The notes beneath the pieces are model-generated. The model was given only the letters and a program-made list of their open reading frames with translations. It was not told the DNA's origin and searched no databases. The position numbers were made by a program, and so were the translations under genes. A stretch of DNA of 5,299 bases from Bacteroides sp. Its GTDB lineage: Bacteria > Bacteroidota > Bacteroidia > Bacteroidales > SM23-62. Positions 1-5,299 of this stretch are shown piece by piece. How positions within the stretch are numbered: position 1 is the first letter of the stretch; every line of letters begins with the position of its first letter. Location of the stretch: assembly GCA_030592145.1 (NCBI GenBank), contig JAUVKJ010000147.1, positions 1 to 5,299 of the forward strand, written 5' to 3'.

Positions 1-695
1 CCCAGGAACAGGATCGCTATTCCACTGAGCAATATGGTTCCCCCGGCAATTATATGTGTGTACTTCTCGAGCCTGCCCAGCTTCAGGAAATTCAGACCGT
101 AGGAAGCCAGCAGTACAAGTGCAAGCATGGTCAGAATGGTGACCACACCGAACACGATTGATACCTGTGCAATGCCCCAGGTACTGTTCTGGGCGGCCGG
201 GTACATAAGAATCGGTATGAGGGGCTCACAGGGACCCAGGAAAAAGATGGTAAACAGGATCCAGGGGGTTATGTTGTTCCTGTGGGCATGATCGTGCTCC
301 GGTTGATGAATGTGCTCGTGCAAATGCACCGTGCCATCCGTATGGTGATGTTTATGCTTATGCGGCCTGTTGCCGGAAAGGCGCCAGAATCCCCAGATCA
401 TGTATGCCAGGCCGAAGAGTACAAACAACCATGCTGCAAGGTCTCCCCGTACGGATTCCAGGACTTCCAGTTTATTAAGTCCGATGCCGATACCGATCCC
501 TACTGTTCCCAGCAGGATGGAACTGATCACATGGCCAAACCCGCCTAACACGGTTACCCAAGTGGTTTTGGCGATGCTCCACTTACGGGCACGCGCCATT
601 ACTATGAAAGGAAGGTAATGATCCGGACCGATCACGGTATGAATAAAAGCAATGCTTGCGGCGGTCCAGGTTAAAACAGTAAGGTTTGCTGACAT
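1..695 (-). CDS. UreH/NicO-like nickel transporter with histidine-rich loop (3' end cut by window edge)
   Basis: Partial gene: 231 codons are visible from an ATG at 695-693 and the frame is still open at base 1. The protein is polytopic, with hydrophobic segments near residues 5-24, 45-73, 86-104, 143-166, 177-200 and 213-231. In the first segment His19 is followed by the motif GPDHYLPF (residues 23-30), which resembles the H-x4-(G)PDH signature of the UreH/NicO/TauE-like metal transporter group. A second conserved-looking motif, LGPCEP (153-158), opens the fourth segment. Between segments 3 and 4 lies a cytoplasmic or periplasmic loop (112-138) with 12 histidines in 27 residues. The gene begins 57 bases after nikR on the same strand, so I infer a NikR-controlled nickel (possibly cobalt) transporter in the inner membrane. 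Import versus efflux cannot be decided: RcnA-type exporters also carry His-rich loops. A generic TauE/SafE-type annotation is the main alternative. Confidence 0.8.
   Translation of the reverse strand, partial: MSANLTVLTWTAASIAFIHTVIGPDHYLPFIVMARARKWSIAKTTWVTVLGGFGHVISSILLGTVGIGIGIGLNKLEVLESVRGDLAAWLFVLFGLAYMIWGFWRLSGNRPHKHKHHHTDGTVHLHEHIHQPEHDHAHRNNITPWILFTIFFLGPCEPLIPILMYPAAQNSTWGIAQVSIVFGVVTILTMLALVLLASYGLNFLKLGRLEKYTHIIAGGTILLSGIAILFL
282..362 (-). other. Histidine-rich metal-binding loop within the transporter
   Basis: Codons 112-138 of the transporter encode 12 histidines in 27 residues, arranged largely as H-x-H alternations (HKHKHHH at 112-118, then H124, H126, H128, H130, H134, H136, H138) with interspersed acidic residues. 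Such loops are known in nickel, cobalt and zinc transporters and chaperones, where they bind or buffer the metal. Metal binding here is inferred from composition only. Confidence 0.75.
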
Positions 696-711
696 TATAT
701 AGTGTTTAGAC

Positions 712-731
712 CCGCAGCCCCATGCTATCGG
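712..731 (-). other. Weak imperfect hairpin in the nikR-transporter gap
   Basis: On the transcribed strand, CCG (731-729) and AGC (726-724) can pair with GCT (718-716) and CGG (714-712). This gives six pairs interrupted by a 2x1 internal loop and closed by a 5-base loop. It sits 17 bases before the transporter ATG in an otherwise AT-rich 57-base gap. There is no T-tract after it, so it is not a convincing terminator. It could tune transporter translation or mean nothing. Confidence 0.15.
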
Positions 732-752
732 TTATCAGGATATTATTATATT

Positions 753-1154
753 TTAATGCGTTCCACTCATTACCAGTTCCCCGTGCTTAATTCCCTTTAT
801 GGCTTTCAGTTTGTCTGCAAGTTTCATGAGTTTGCTTGCTTTCCCCCTGACGGTAATCGTTTCCAGGCACATATCATGATCCAGATGTATATGCTGGCTG
901 GAAAGAATAAGGCAATGATAATCATGTTGCAGGGAGGTCATCTTCTTCAGGATATCCCTCTTGTGATGATCATAGATCAGTACCAGCGCCCCGGCCACTT
1001 CCATATCCCATTTCCAGCGTTCCTCAACAACATTCTTCTTGATCAGGAAACGGATTGCCTGTGAGCGATTCGGGAACTGGTGGTCGATTACAAGCTTGTC
1101 CAGGCTGTCAAGCAATTCCTCTTCAAGGGAAACTCCGAATCTTTTTACCGGCAT
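753..1154 (-). CDS. nikR: Nickel-responsive transcriptional regulator NikR
   Basis: The 133-residue product equals E. coli NikR in length. Residues 1-45 form a ribbon-helix-helix DNA-binding domain: the strand KRFGVSLEEELL is followed by a helix with the typical RSQAIRFLI stretch (30-38). Residues about 50-133 match the C-terminal ACT-like nickel-sensing and tetramerisation domain. All four square-planar high-affinity nickel ligands have clear counterparts: His77, His88, His90 and Cys96, each one position later than E. coli H76, H87, H89 and C95. The protein is therefore expected to bind Ni(II) and then DNA. It is the first gene of a two-gene unit with the His-rich transporter downstream, the natural target of its control. 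A candidate promoter and short direct repeats lie immediately upstream, which would allow autoregulation. The start codon is the only ATG that gives the canonical RHH N-terminus, and an AAAAGG stretch precedes it by about seven bases. Confidence 0.96.
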   Translation of the reverse strand: MPVKRFGVSLEEELLDSLDKLVIDHQFPNRSQAIRFLIKKNVVEERWKWDMEVAGALVLIYDHHKRDILKKMTSLQHDYHCLILSSQHIHLDHDMCLETITVRGKASKLMKLADKLKAIKGIKHGELVMSGTH

Positions 1155-1156
1155 CG

Positions 1157-1183
1157 TGTTACCTTTTAAAAATTTAATGTTAC
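1157..1183 (-). repeat. Direct repeat GTAACA x2, 21-base period, at the nikR promoter
   Basis: GTAACA occurs at 1183-1178 and again at 1162-1157 on the minus strand, start to start 21 bases, close to two turns of the helix. The first copy abuts the candidate -7 box and the second ends two bases before the nikR ATG. The position suits an operator, but known NikR sites are spaced inverted half-sites, not direct repeats, and six-base repeats in a short AT-rich gap may be chance. Confidence 0.25.
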
Positions 1184-1213
1184 GAATGTATAATTATTTC
1201 AGGATACCACAAA
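1183..1213 (-). promoter_or_regulatory. Candidate Bacteroidetes-type promoter for nikR
   Basis: On the minus strand TTTG (1213-1210) is followed by 19 bases and then TACATTCG (1190-1183). This fits the Bacteroidetes sigma-factor pattern TTTG - about 19 bases - TAnnTTTG with a single mismatch in the -7 box. Transcription would start near 1178-1175 and leave a leader of about 20-25 bases before the nikR ATG at 1154. It lies wholly in the 65-base AT-rich gap after maf, so the nickel module can be transcribed separately from the upstream cluster. The match is by eye, and AT-rich sequence gives such hits fairly often. Confidence 0.5.
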
Positions 1214-1219
1214 AATTAT

Positions 1220-1816
1220 TTACTCATCTCCGATAAAGCCTTTTAATTCATGGTACATCCTCTGAAGGGGTAGTCCCATTACATTAAAATAGGAACCTTC
1301 TATCTTTTCAACCCCGATGTATCCTATCCAGTCCTGTATTCCGTATGCCCCTGCCTTGTCGAAAGGTTTATACTGGTCTATATAGTAGCCGATCTCCTCA
1401 TCCGTTAGGGAGGCAAACCAGACCAGGGAGGAGGCGTGGAAGGAATGCTTCCTGTCTGCGGTCCTGAAGCAAACCCCTGTCAGTACCTCATGCATATTCC
1501 CCGAGAGCTGTCTCAGCATATTGAATGCATCTTCCCGGCCGGCCGGCTTATTGATCACCCCGCCTCCCATCCAGACGATTGTATCGGCTGTGATAAGCAA
1601 TGTATTTTCGGGAACCGTATCCAAAATATGGTCTGCTTTCAGCTCGGCAAGATACACCGGGATCTCCTGTTTTGAAAGTCCTTCCGGCCAGGTTTCCTCG
1701 AGCGAATCGTTCACCATCACCCTGAATTGAAGTCCCATTTCCTCCATAAGATACTTCCTCCTGGGCGAGCCGGAACCGAGAACAATATCATACTCCCTGA
1801 GTTTATTGTACAGCAT
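1220..1816 (-). CDS. maf: Maf-family nucleoside triphosphate pyrophosphatase
   Basis: The 198-residue protein has the full Maf/HAM1-like fold signature. It contains the N-terminal nucleotide-binding SGSPRR (15-20), a basic LAELKA segment (56-61), the ADT metal or substrate motif (77-79), NKP (89-91), PFDKAGAYGIQ (151-161) and the closing IEGSYFNVMGLP (172-183). Maf proteins hydrolyse (d)NTPs, mostly dTTP, UTP or modified pyrimidine nucleotides, to monophosphates and pyrophosphate. They act in housecleaning and are linked to septum inhibition in Bacillus. The PFDKAGAYGIQ form is typical of the dTTP/UTP (YhdE-type) branch, although substrate cannot be fixed by reading alone. Length is normal. 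The gene starts six bases after the prenyltransferase stop, so it is the last member of the tight four-gene run. The 65-base gap with a promoter that follows marks the end of that group; no clear terminator hairpin is seen there. Confidence 0.95.
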   Translation of the reverse strand: MLYNKLREYDIVLGSGSPRRKYLMEEMGLQFRVMVNDSLEETWPEGLSKQEIPVYLAELKADHILDTVPENTLLITADTIVWMGGGVINKPAGREDAFNMLRQLSGNMHEVLTGVCFRTADRKHSFHASSLVWFASLTDEEIGYYIDQYKPFDKAGAYGIQDWIGYIGVEKIEGSYFNVMGLPLQRMYHELKGFIGDE

Positions 1817-1822
1817 CCGGTC

Positions 1823-2794
1823 TTATGAAATGAATGGATGAATAATAATGTAGAAGATCACAGAATACAGGATGCCTGCAAGCATTATCAACTTGCACAG
1901 GTTGCTGCAAAAGTGATAGTCCTTTTTATCCCTGGCAGCAATCAGCCGGAAGATCAGGTAAATGAAAGGGATTATCAGCATCACTGAGAACCAGAACAGC
2001 GACAGGAGGTCAGGTTCACCACCGGGCTTCCTTGACAGGTAAGTAATGTAAACATAGACCAGGGAAAAGACCAGGACAAGGATCAGTGAGATGATAAGTA
2101 TCCTTGTGAAACGGATACCGAGAACGATGGGGAGGGTATTTCTTCCGTAAGCTGCATCCCCCTCAAAATCTTCAACATCCTTGATGATTTCCCGGATCAG
2201 GGTGGCAAGAAAGGCAAAAAAGGAAAAACCGCCTACCCAGGCTATGATATTATTGAAATTCATTTCATTGGCGATCAATATTTCATGGTATGACTTGTTA
2301 AGAAGGGGAATCTCAAAGACAACCACAACGAAGGGAACCACGGCGGTAAATACAGATACGATGAGGTTCCCGACCAGGAATTGCCGTTTATAGGTCGTGG
2401 AATAAAACCACAGGAGTCCGGCTGCAAGCACATAGGCGATCCCAAAACCGGGTATTCCGATATACCAGGAAAGGTAAACCCCTGTCAGGATACCAGCGCT
2501 GTTCAGGACTATGTGAAGAATTATGCCCCCCCTCCTGCTGATCTTCCTGCCCACTATTACGGTTGAGGGGCGGTTGAGCAGGTCGGTTTTTACATCGAAA
2601 TAGTCATTGATCACATAGCCTGCTGCTGTGATTGCCATAGAGGAAAAAACGAGCAGGAAGAAATGGAGATGATCGAGCTGGAGTTCAAAACCGTTAACGG
2701 CCAGAATAGGCTCAACGATGAAGAACCTCATCATGTACTGGGTTACAGCAATTATGAGGAGATTCTGAAACCTTATCAGTTTTAAAAATGCCAT
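1823..2794 (-). CDS. UbiA-family membrane prenyltransferase (GGGP geranylgeranyltransferase-like annotation group)
   Basis: Polytopic membrane protein of about 323 residues with eight or nine hydrophobic segments. Both UbiA aspartate motifs are intact. Counting from the upstream ATG at 2827, they are NDxxDxxxD at 74-82 (in VINDYFDVKTD) and DxxDxxxD at 217-224 (in KDVEDFEGD). Between them is the YSTTYKR-x5-GN element (142-154) common in this family. These motifs bind Mg-prenyl diphosphate for transfer to an aromatic or polar acceptor. I prefer the ATG at 2794-2792 because it gives MAFLKLIRFQNLL, the usual Bacteroidetes N-terminus. The in-frame ATG at 2827 would add 11 polar residues and overlap kdsC by 31 bases. 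Bacteroidetes homologues are often named geranylgeranylglycerol-phosphate geranylgeranyltransferase, but a quinone-type acceptor (UbiA/MenA-like) is equally possible. The true substrate is unknown. It lies between kdsC and maf with 2-base and 6-base gaps, so it is probably co-transcribed. Confidence 0.88.
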   Translation of the reverse strand: MAFLKLIRFQNLLIIAVTQYMMRFFIVEPILAVNGFELQLDHLHFFLLVFSSMAITAAGYVINDYFDVKTDLLNRPSTVIVGRKISRRGGIILHIVLNSAGILTGVYLSWYIGIPGFGIAYVLAAGLLWFYSTTYKRQFLVGNLIVSVFTAVVPFVVVVFEIPLLNKSYHEILIANEMNFNNIIAWVGGFSFFAFLATLIREIIKDVEDFEGDAAYGRNTLPIVLGIRFTRILIISLILVLVFSLVYVYITYLSRKPGGEPDLLSLFWFSVMLIIPFIYLIFRLIAARDKKDYHFCSNLCKLIMLAGILYSVIFYIIIHPFIS

Positions 2795-2796
2795 GG

Positions 2797-3318
2797 TCAC
2801 CAGGTGAAAGCGTCCGGTTCCATCCATTTACCCTGCAGCCGCAGAACCTGTTCGATCACGTCACGAACGCATCCTTCTCCGCCGGACTTATCTGAAATAT
2901 ATATTGATATTGATTTGATTTCTTCAACCGCATCGGAGGGACAGGTAGGAAAGCCTACCTCCTTCATGACCTGGTAATCGGGAAGGTCGTCACCCATATA
3001 CAATATGTTTTCGTATGTCAGGCCGCACCTTGAAAGGAAATCTTTCAGATCCTCCGTCTTATCTCTCGATTTCAGGTAAATATCTGTCACACCGAGATTC
3101 AGGAAGCGTTTTTCAACAGACTCTGAGTTACCTCCGGTAATAATACAGACCGGATATCCTTTGCGAATGGCATACTGGATGGCATAACCATCCTTGATAT
3201 TTACAGAACGCATAATTTCACTCCCGGGATGCATGTACATCTTTGCATCTGATAATACTCCATCAACATCGAAAACAAATGCTTTAACCTTACGGAGTTC
3301 TACCTTGAAATTGCTCAT
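2797..3318 (-). CDS. kdsC: KdsC-like HAD phosphatase (3-deoxy-D-manno-octulosonate 8-phosphate phosphatase)
   Basis: This 173-residue protein is a cap-less class C0 HAD hydrolase like KdsC, which dephosphorylates Kdo-8-phosphate in the cytoplasm during synthesis of the LPS inner-core sugar Kdo. HAD motif I is DVDGVLSD with nucleophile Asp17 and acid/base Asp19. Motif II is ITGG (60-63), the motif III lysine is likely Lys83 or Lys87 in LKSRDK, and motif IV is GDDLPD (109-114). The C-terminal GGEGCVRDVIE (146-156) corresponds to the GG-x-GAVRE tail that reaches into the active site of KdsC tetramers; here Cys150 replaces the usual Ala. Other C0 phosphatases, such as the 2-keto-3-deoxynonulosonate phosphatases, share these motifs. 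No kdsA, kdsB or kdsD is next to it, so the specificity is probable rather than proven. Its ATG overlaps the stop of the DUF2520 gene by one base (TAATG), suggesting translational coupling. Confidence 0.88.
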   Translation of the reverse strand: MSNFKVELRKVKAFVFDVDGVLSDAKMYMHPGSEIMRSVNIKDGYAIQYAIRKGYPVCIITGGNSESVEKRFLNLGVTDIYLKSRDKTEDLKDFLSRCGLTYENILYMGDDLPDYQVMKEVGFPTCPSDAVEEIKSISIYISDKSGGEGCVRDVIEQVLRLQGKWMEPDAFTW

Positions 3319-4103
3319 TAAGCCCTGAAATGGTTTGTAATACTGTCAGAAACAAAAGTATATATTTTTTGCAATTCAGGATGGTCTTTTAACAGATCAA
3401 TATGCAGGCGTACTATGGCGCTGTTATTTCTTGAAGCGGGACCCGTCTGGGCGGATGCGGGATCCATCTCCATCACCTTGGCGGCAGTCTCCCTGATCAG
3501 GGGTTTAAGCATCTCAAAGTCAAGACCCTCGCCAGCAAGGTATTCATCAGCCAGATGATACATATGGTTTGAAAAGTTGCAGGCAAATACGCCCGAGAGG
3601 TGAAGTATTTTCCGCTGCTGCGAATCCATCCGGTATACACGGCCGCTTATGCTTCCGGCCATCTTTTCCAGGATGGAAGTACTGTTAACGGTACTGCCCT
3701 CGATGCAGACAGGGACGGTACTGAAATCCAGGGAACGGTCTTTTGAAAATGTCATCAGGGGGTAGAGGACCCCGTATTCCCTGGCAATGCCCTTAAAAAC
3801 ATCAGCCGGTACGCTGCCGGCGGTATGCACCATCATAACTTTCTTCAGTTCTATACGGAGAAGCAGTTCAGGGATGACCCGGTCAGAAACACAAAACAGC
3901 AGAAGTCCCGCTTCCTCATGCAGGCGTCCCGCATCTGTGGTCCAGTCCACCCCCAGTCGCCGGCCCAGGGCCCTGGCAGATCCGGCAGTGTGGCTAAATA
4001 CCTGTAACAGGGTGTACCCTGCATCCTGTAAAGCCGGACCAAGGTGCCAGGCCAGGTTCCCGGCACCCATGAGGATCAGTTTATCTGAGCTTCCAGCATC
4101 CAT
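3318..4103 (-). CDS. DUF2520 Rossmann-fold protein (putative NAD(P)-dependent oxidoreductase)
   Basis: The 261-residue protein has an N-terminal Rossmann domain: strand KLILMGAGNLAWHLG (8-22) contains the GxGN-type dinucleotide loop. HTAGSVP (93-99) and YPLMTFS (114-120) follow and are typical of this family. A helical C-terminal DUF2520 domain follows, with VFACNFSNHMYHLAD (172-186) and QTGPASRNN (219-227). The architecture resembles ProC, 6-phosphogluconate dehydrogenase and F420-dependent NADP reductase-like proteins (N-terminal cofactor domain, C-terminal helical dimer domain). The reaction and substrate are not known. It heads the tight run DUF2520-kdsC-UbiA-maf and shares one base with the kdsC start. 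The ATG at 4103 is chosen because it puts the glycine-rich loop near the N-terminus; another ATG 13 bases upstream is out of frame. The name claims only the fold, not an activity. Confidence 0.88.
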   Translation of the reverse strand: MDAGSSDKLILMGAGNLAWHLGPALQDAGYTLLQVFSHTAGSARALGRRLGVDWTTDAGRLHEEAGLLLFCVSDRVIPELLLRIELKKVMMVHTAGSVPADVFKGIAREYGVLYPLMTFSKDRSLDFSTVPVCIEGSTVNSTSILEKMAGSISGRVYRMDSQQRKILHLSGVFACNFSNHMYHLADEYLAGEGLDFEMLKPLIRETAAKVMEMDPASAQTGPASRNNSAIVRLHIDLLKDHPELQKIYTFVSDSITNHFRA

Positions 4104-4130
4104 AATGAATCAGCATTTTAAGGCTGTTCT

Positions 4131-4145
4131 TCCCGGGGGGCGGGA
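4131..4145 (-). repeat. Short G/C-rich inverted repeat between acyl-CoA dehydrogenase and DUF2520 genes
   Basis: TCCCG (4131-4135) and CGGGA (4141-4145) on the plus strand are perfect inverted copies around a five-G loop. In the minus-strand RNA this is a five-pair stem with a five-C loop, and an outer CTG/CAG pairing with an asymmetric bulge could extend it. It falls in the 53-base gap between the two genes. No T-run follows in the transcript, so a standard intrinsic terminator is unlikely; it may attenuate or stabilise the RNA. Confidence 0.35.
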
Positions 4146-4156
4146 CAGGAAACGTA

Positions 4157-5299
4157 TCAGAAACAGTACCGGTTCTCGTCGATCATACGGTCTGCTATTC
4201 TCCTGCGGGCTTCCTTCACATTTACCCCTGCCACGGATGTAAAATGTCTGACCCCTGTTTCGAGCTGGTCGCGGATTTCACCCAAAGCAAAGGAATAGGT
4301 ATCATCTTTGACGCATTTGCCGATCTTTGCGGCGGCGTCGAAGACGAATACATCAAGAATATCCCTGTAAACCCTGATCTCGTCCTCCCCTTTAAGCGAT
4401 TCCATTTTCTTTACCCTCAAAAAGACTGATTCGGCTGCGTACAACTGTATAATGCTATCGGAAATATTACTGAGTATCTCCTGCTCATGTACAAGGCCGC
4501 GGCTGAATTTTTCCGAGGTAGCTTTCATCAGCATCAGGGTAATCTTCTTAAAACCGGCAATGTATTTGCCCTTTTCTTCATAATATTCCAGCTCTCCGGT
4601 TTTCTCCTCTTTCAGGTTTCTAAGTTCTTCAAAAGCCTTTTCTGCTTCTTCCATGATAGGAAGCACTCCTTTAGCCCCTTTCTTGAGCATGGCATCCGCC
4701 AGGAGGAGGCGGTTGATCTCATTGGTTCCCTCGAATATCCTGTTGATCCTTGAATCCCTGTATCCCCGGTCCACAGGCATTTCTGCTGAGTAACCCATAC
4801 CACCATGGATCTGTACGGCTTCGTCTACTACATAATCCAGCGCCTCTGAAGCAAAGATCTTCATCACTGCAGCTTCAATCGCAAAATGATTGAATGCTGC
4901 CATGGTATCCCGGCCCTTGTCATCTCCATTGGCAACATAATAATTCATGGCATCATCCAGGGCCTTGCTGGCCCTGTATACGGAGCTTTCTGTCGCGAAG
5001 GTCCGGATCACCTGTTCCGCGAGTTTGTGTTTGATGGCTCCGAACTGTGATATCAGGAAATTGAATTGTTTTCTTTCATTGGCGTATCCGACGGACTGGT
5101 CGATGGCTTTCTTTGCCGAACCGATCACATTTGCGCCCAGTTTCATCCTTCCCATATGAAGGATGTTCAGTGCAATCCGGTATCCCTCACCCCGTTTCCC
5201 GAGCAGGTTCTCAACCGGGACCTTGCAGTCATTAAAGAAGATCTGCCTGGTAGAGGATCCCTTGATCCCCATCTTTTTTTCTTCCGGATTAAAGATTAT
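4157..5299 (-). CDS. Acyl-CoA dehydrogenase, long form with C-terminal extension (5' end outside window)
   Basis: The frame is open from base 5299 to the TGA at 4157, giving 380 residues. The first nine (IIFNPEEKK) run straight into MGIKGSSTRQ, so the methionine at 5272 is internal and the true start lies outside. Conserved C-terminal dehydrogenase elements appear in order: the middle beta-domain end (KGSSTRQIFFNDCKVP), the GRMKLGA helix, ERKQF, the IHGGMGYSAEMPVDRGYRD loop and RIFEGTNEINRLL. The Glu of EGTN (codon 4732-4730) matches the catalytic base of MCAD/VLCAD-type enzymes. About 190 residues follow this motif, like the extra C-terminal domain of VLCAD/ACAD9-type enzymes, which suggests a full length near 600 residues. 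The enzyme would oxidise acyl-CoA to trans-2-enoyl-CoA with FAD and pass electrons to ETF in beta-oxidation. Chain-length preference cannot be read here. The next gene is 53 bases downstream on the same strand. Confidence 0.94.
   Translation of the reverse strand: MIFNPEEKKMGIKGSSTRQIFFNDCKVPVENLLGKRGEGYRIALNILHMGRMKLGANVIGSAKKAIDQSVGYANERKQFNFLISQFGAIKHKLAEQVIRTFATESSVYRASKALDDAMNYYVANGDDKGRDTMAAFNHFAIEAAVMKIFASEALDYVVDEAVQIHGGMGYSAEMPVDRGYRDSRINRIFEGTNEINRLLLADAMLKKGAKGVLPIMEEAEKAFEELRNLKEEKTGELEYYEEKGKYIAGFKKITLMLMKATSEKFSRGLVHEQEILSNISDSIIQLYAAESVFLRVKKMESLKGEDEIRVYRDILDVFVFDAAAKIGKCVKDDTYSFALGEIRDQLETGVRHFTSVAGVNVKEARRRIADRMIDENRYCF

Noticed and set aside
282..618. Plus-strand open frames opposite the transporter
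   Set aside because: Two overlapping frames with low-complexity composition (for example Met/His-rich from the antisense of the His loop). The minus-strand frame encodes a coherent transporter and explains the sequence.
696..752. A nickel/cobalt riboswitch in the nikR-transporter gap
   Set aside because: At 57 bases the gap is too short for a NiCo riboswitch with its four-way junction, and only one weak hairpin can be drawn.
702..1064. 120-residue plus-strand open frame opposite nikR
   Set aside because: nikR on the minus strand is unambiguous, with conserved metal ligands. The plus frame has no family features.
1155..1219. Intrinsic terminator after maf
   Set aside because: The gap is AT-rich with T-runs but I found no stable G/C stem before them on the transcribed strand.
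4149..4156. TACGTTTC on the minus strand as a -7 box for the DUF2520 gene
   Set aside because: It matches TAnnTTTG in all but one base, but the position about 19 bases upstream reads GAGA instead of TTTG. There is too little to call a promoter.
3787..4242. 151-residue open frame on the plus strand opposite the DUF2520 gene
   Set aside because: It lies antisense to a well-supported gene, its sequence is rich in Arg, Ser and Pro with no recognisable motif, and it crosses the gap into the acyl-CoA dehydrogenase gene. It is a shadow of G/C-rich codons.
1..5299. Mobile element, prophage, defence system or CRISPR array
   Set aside because: No transposase, integrase, terminal inverted repeats, spaced repeats or defence-type domains are visible. 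All genes are core or metal-homeostasis types on one strand.

Overview
The window looks like a chromosomal segment of a Bacteroidota (Bacteroidetes) bacterium, probably Bacteroidales-like. I infer this from the run DUF2520 protein - kdsC-type phosphatase - UbiA prenyltransferase - Maf, which I remember as a recurrent gene order in that phylum. Further support comes from weak or absent Shine-Dalgarno sites, moderate base composition, and a candidate TTTG / TAnnTTTG-type promoter. All seven genes lie on the minus strand, so they are transcribed from the right edge towards the left. No mobile element, CRISPR array, tRNA or rRNA is visible, coding density is very high, and no gene-free stretch exceeds about 65 bases.

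In transcription order: (i) 5299-4157 is the C-terminal 380 residues of a large acyl-CoA dehydrogenase with its catalytic glutamate and a long C-terminal extension; its start lies outside the window. (ii) After a 53-base gap holding a small G/C-rich inverted repeat comes a tightly packed four-gene run. It consists of a DUF2520 Rossmann-fold protein (4103-3318), a KdsC-like HAD phosphatase (3318-2797), a UbiA-family membrane prenyltransferase (about 2794-1823) and a Maf nucleotide pyrophosphatase (1816-1220). Junctions are 1-base overlap, 2 bases and 6 bases, so these are probably co-transcribed and translationally coupled. (iii) After a 65-base AT-rich gap with a good candidate promoter comes a nickel module. 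It consists of a NikR repressor with all four expected nickel ligands (1154-753) and a polytopic membrane protein of the UreH/NicO-like transporter type with a 12-histidine loop (695 to beyond the left edge).

The four-gene run mixes envelope-related chemistry (Kdo-8-phosphate phosphatase for LPS inner core; a prenyl transferase for a quinone or lipid) with housecleaning (Maf) and an uncharacterised putative oxidoreductase. The nikR-transporter pair reads as a self-contained, nickel-regulated metal homeostasis unit. I see no clear undescribed system. The best leads are the nikR / His-rich transporter unit with its promoter and repeats, and the unknown roles of the DUF2520 protein and the UbiA enzyme in the conserved cluster.
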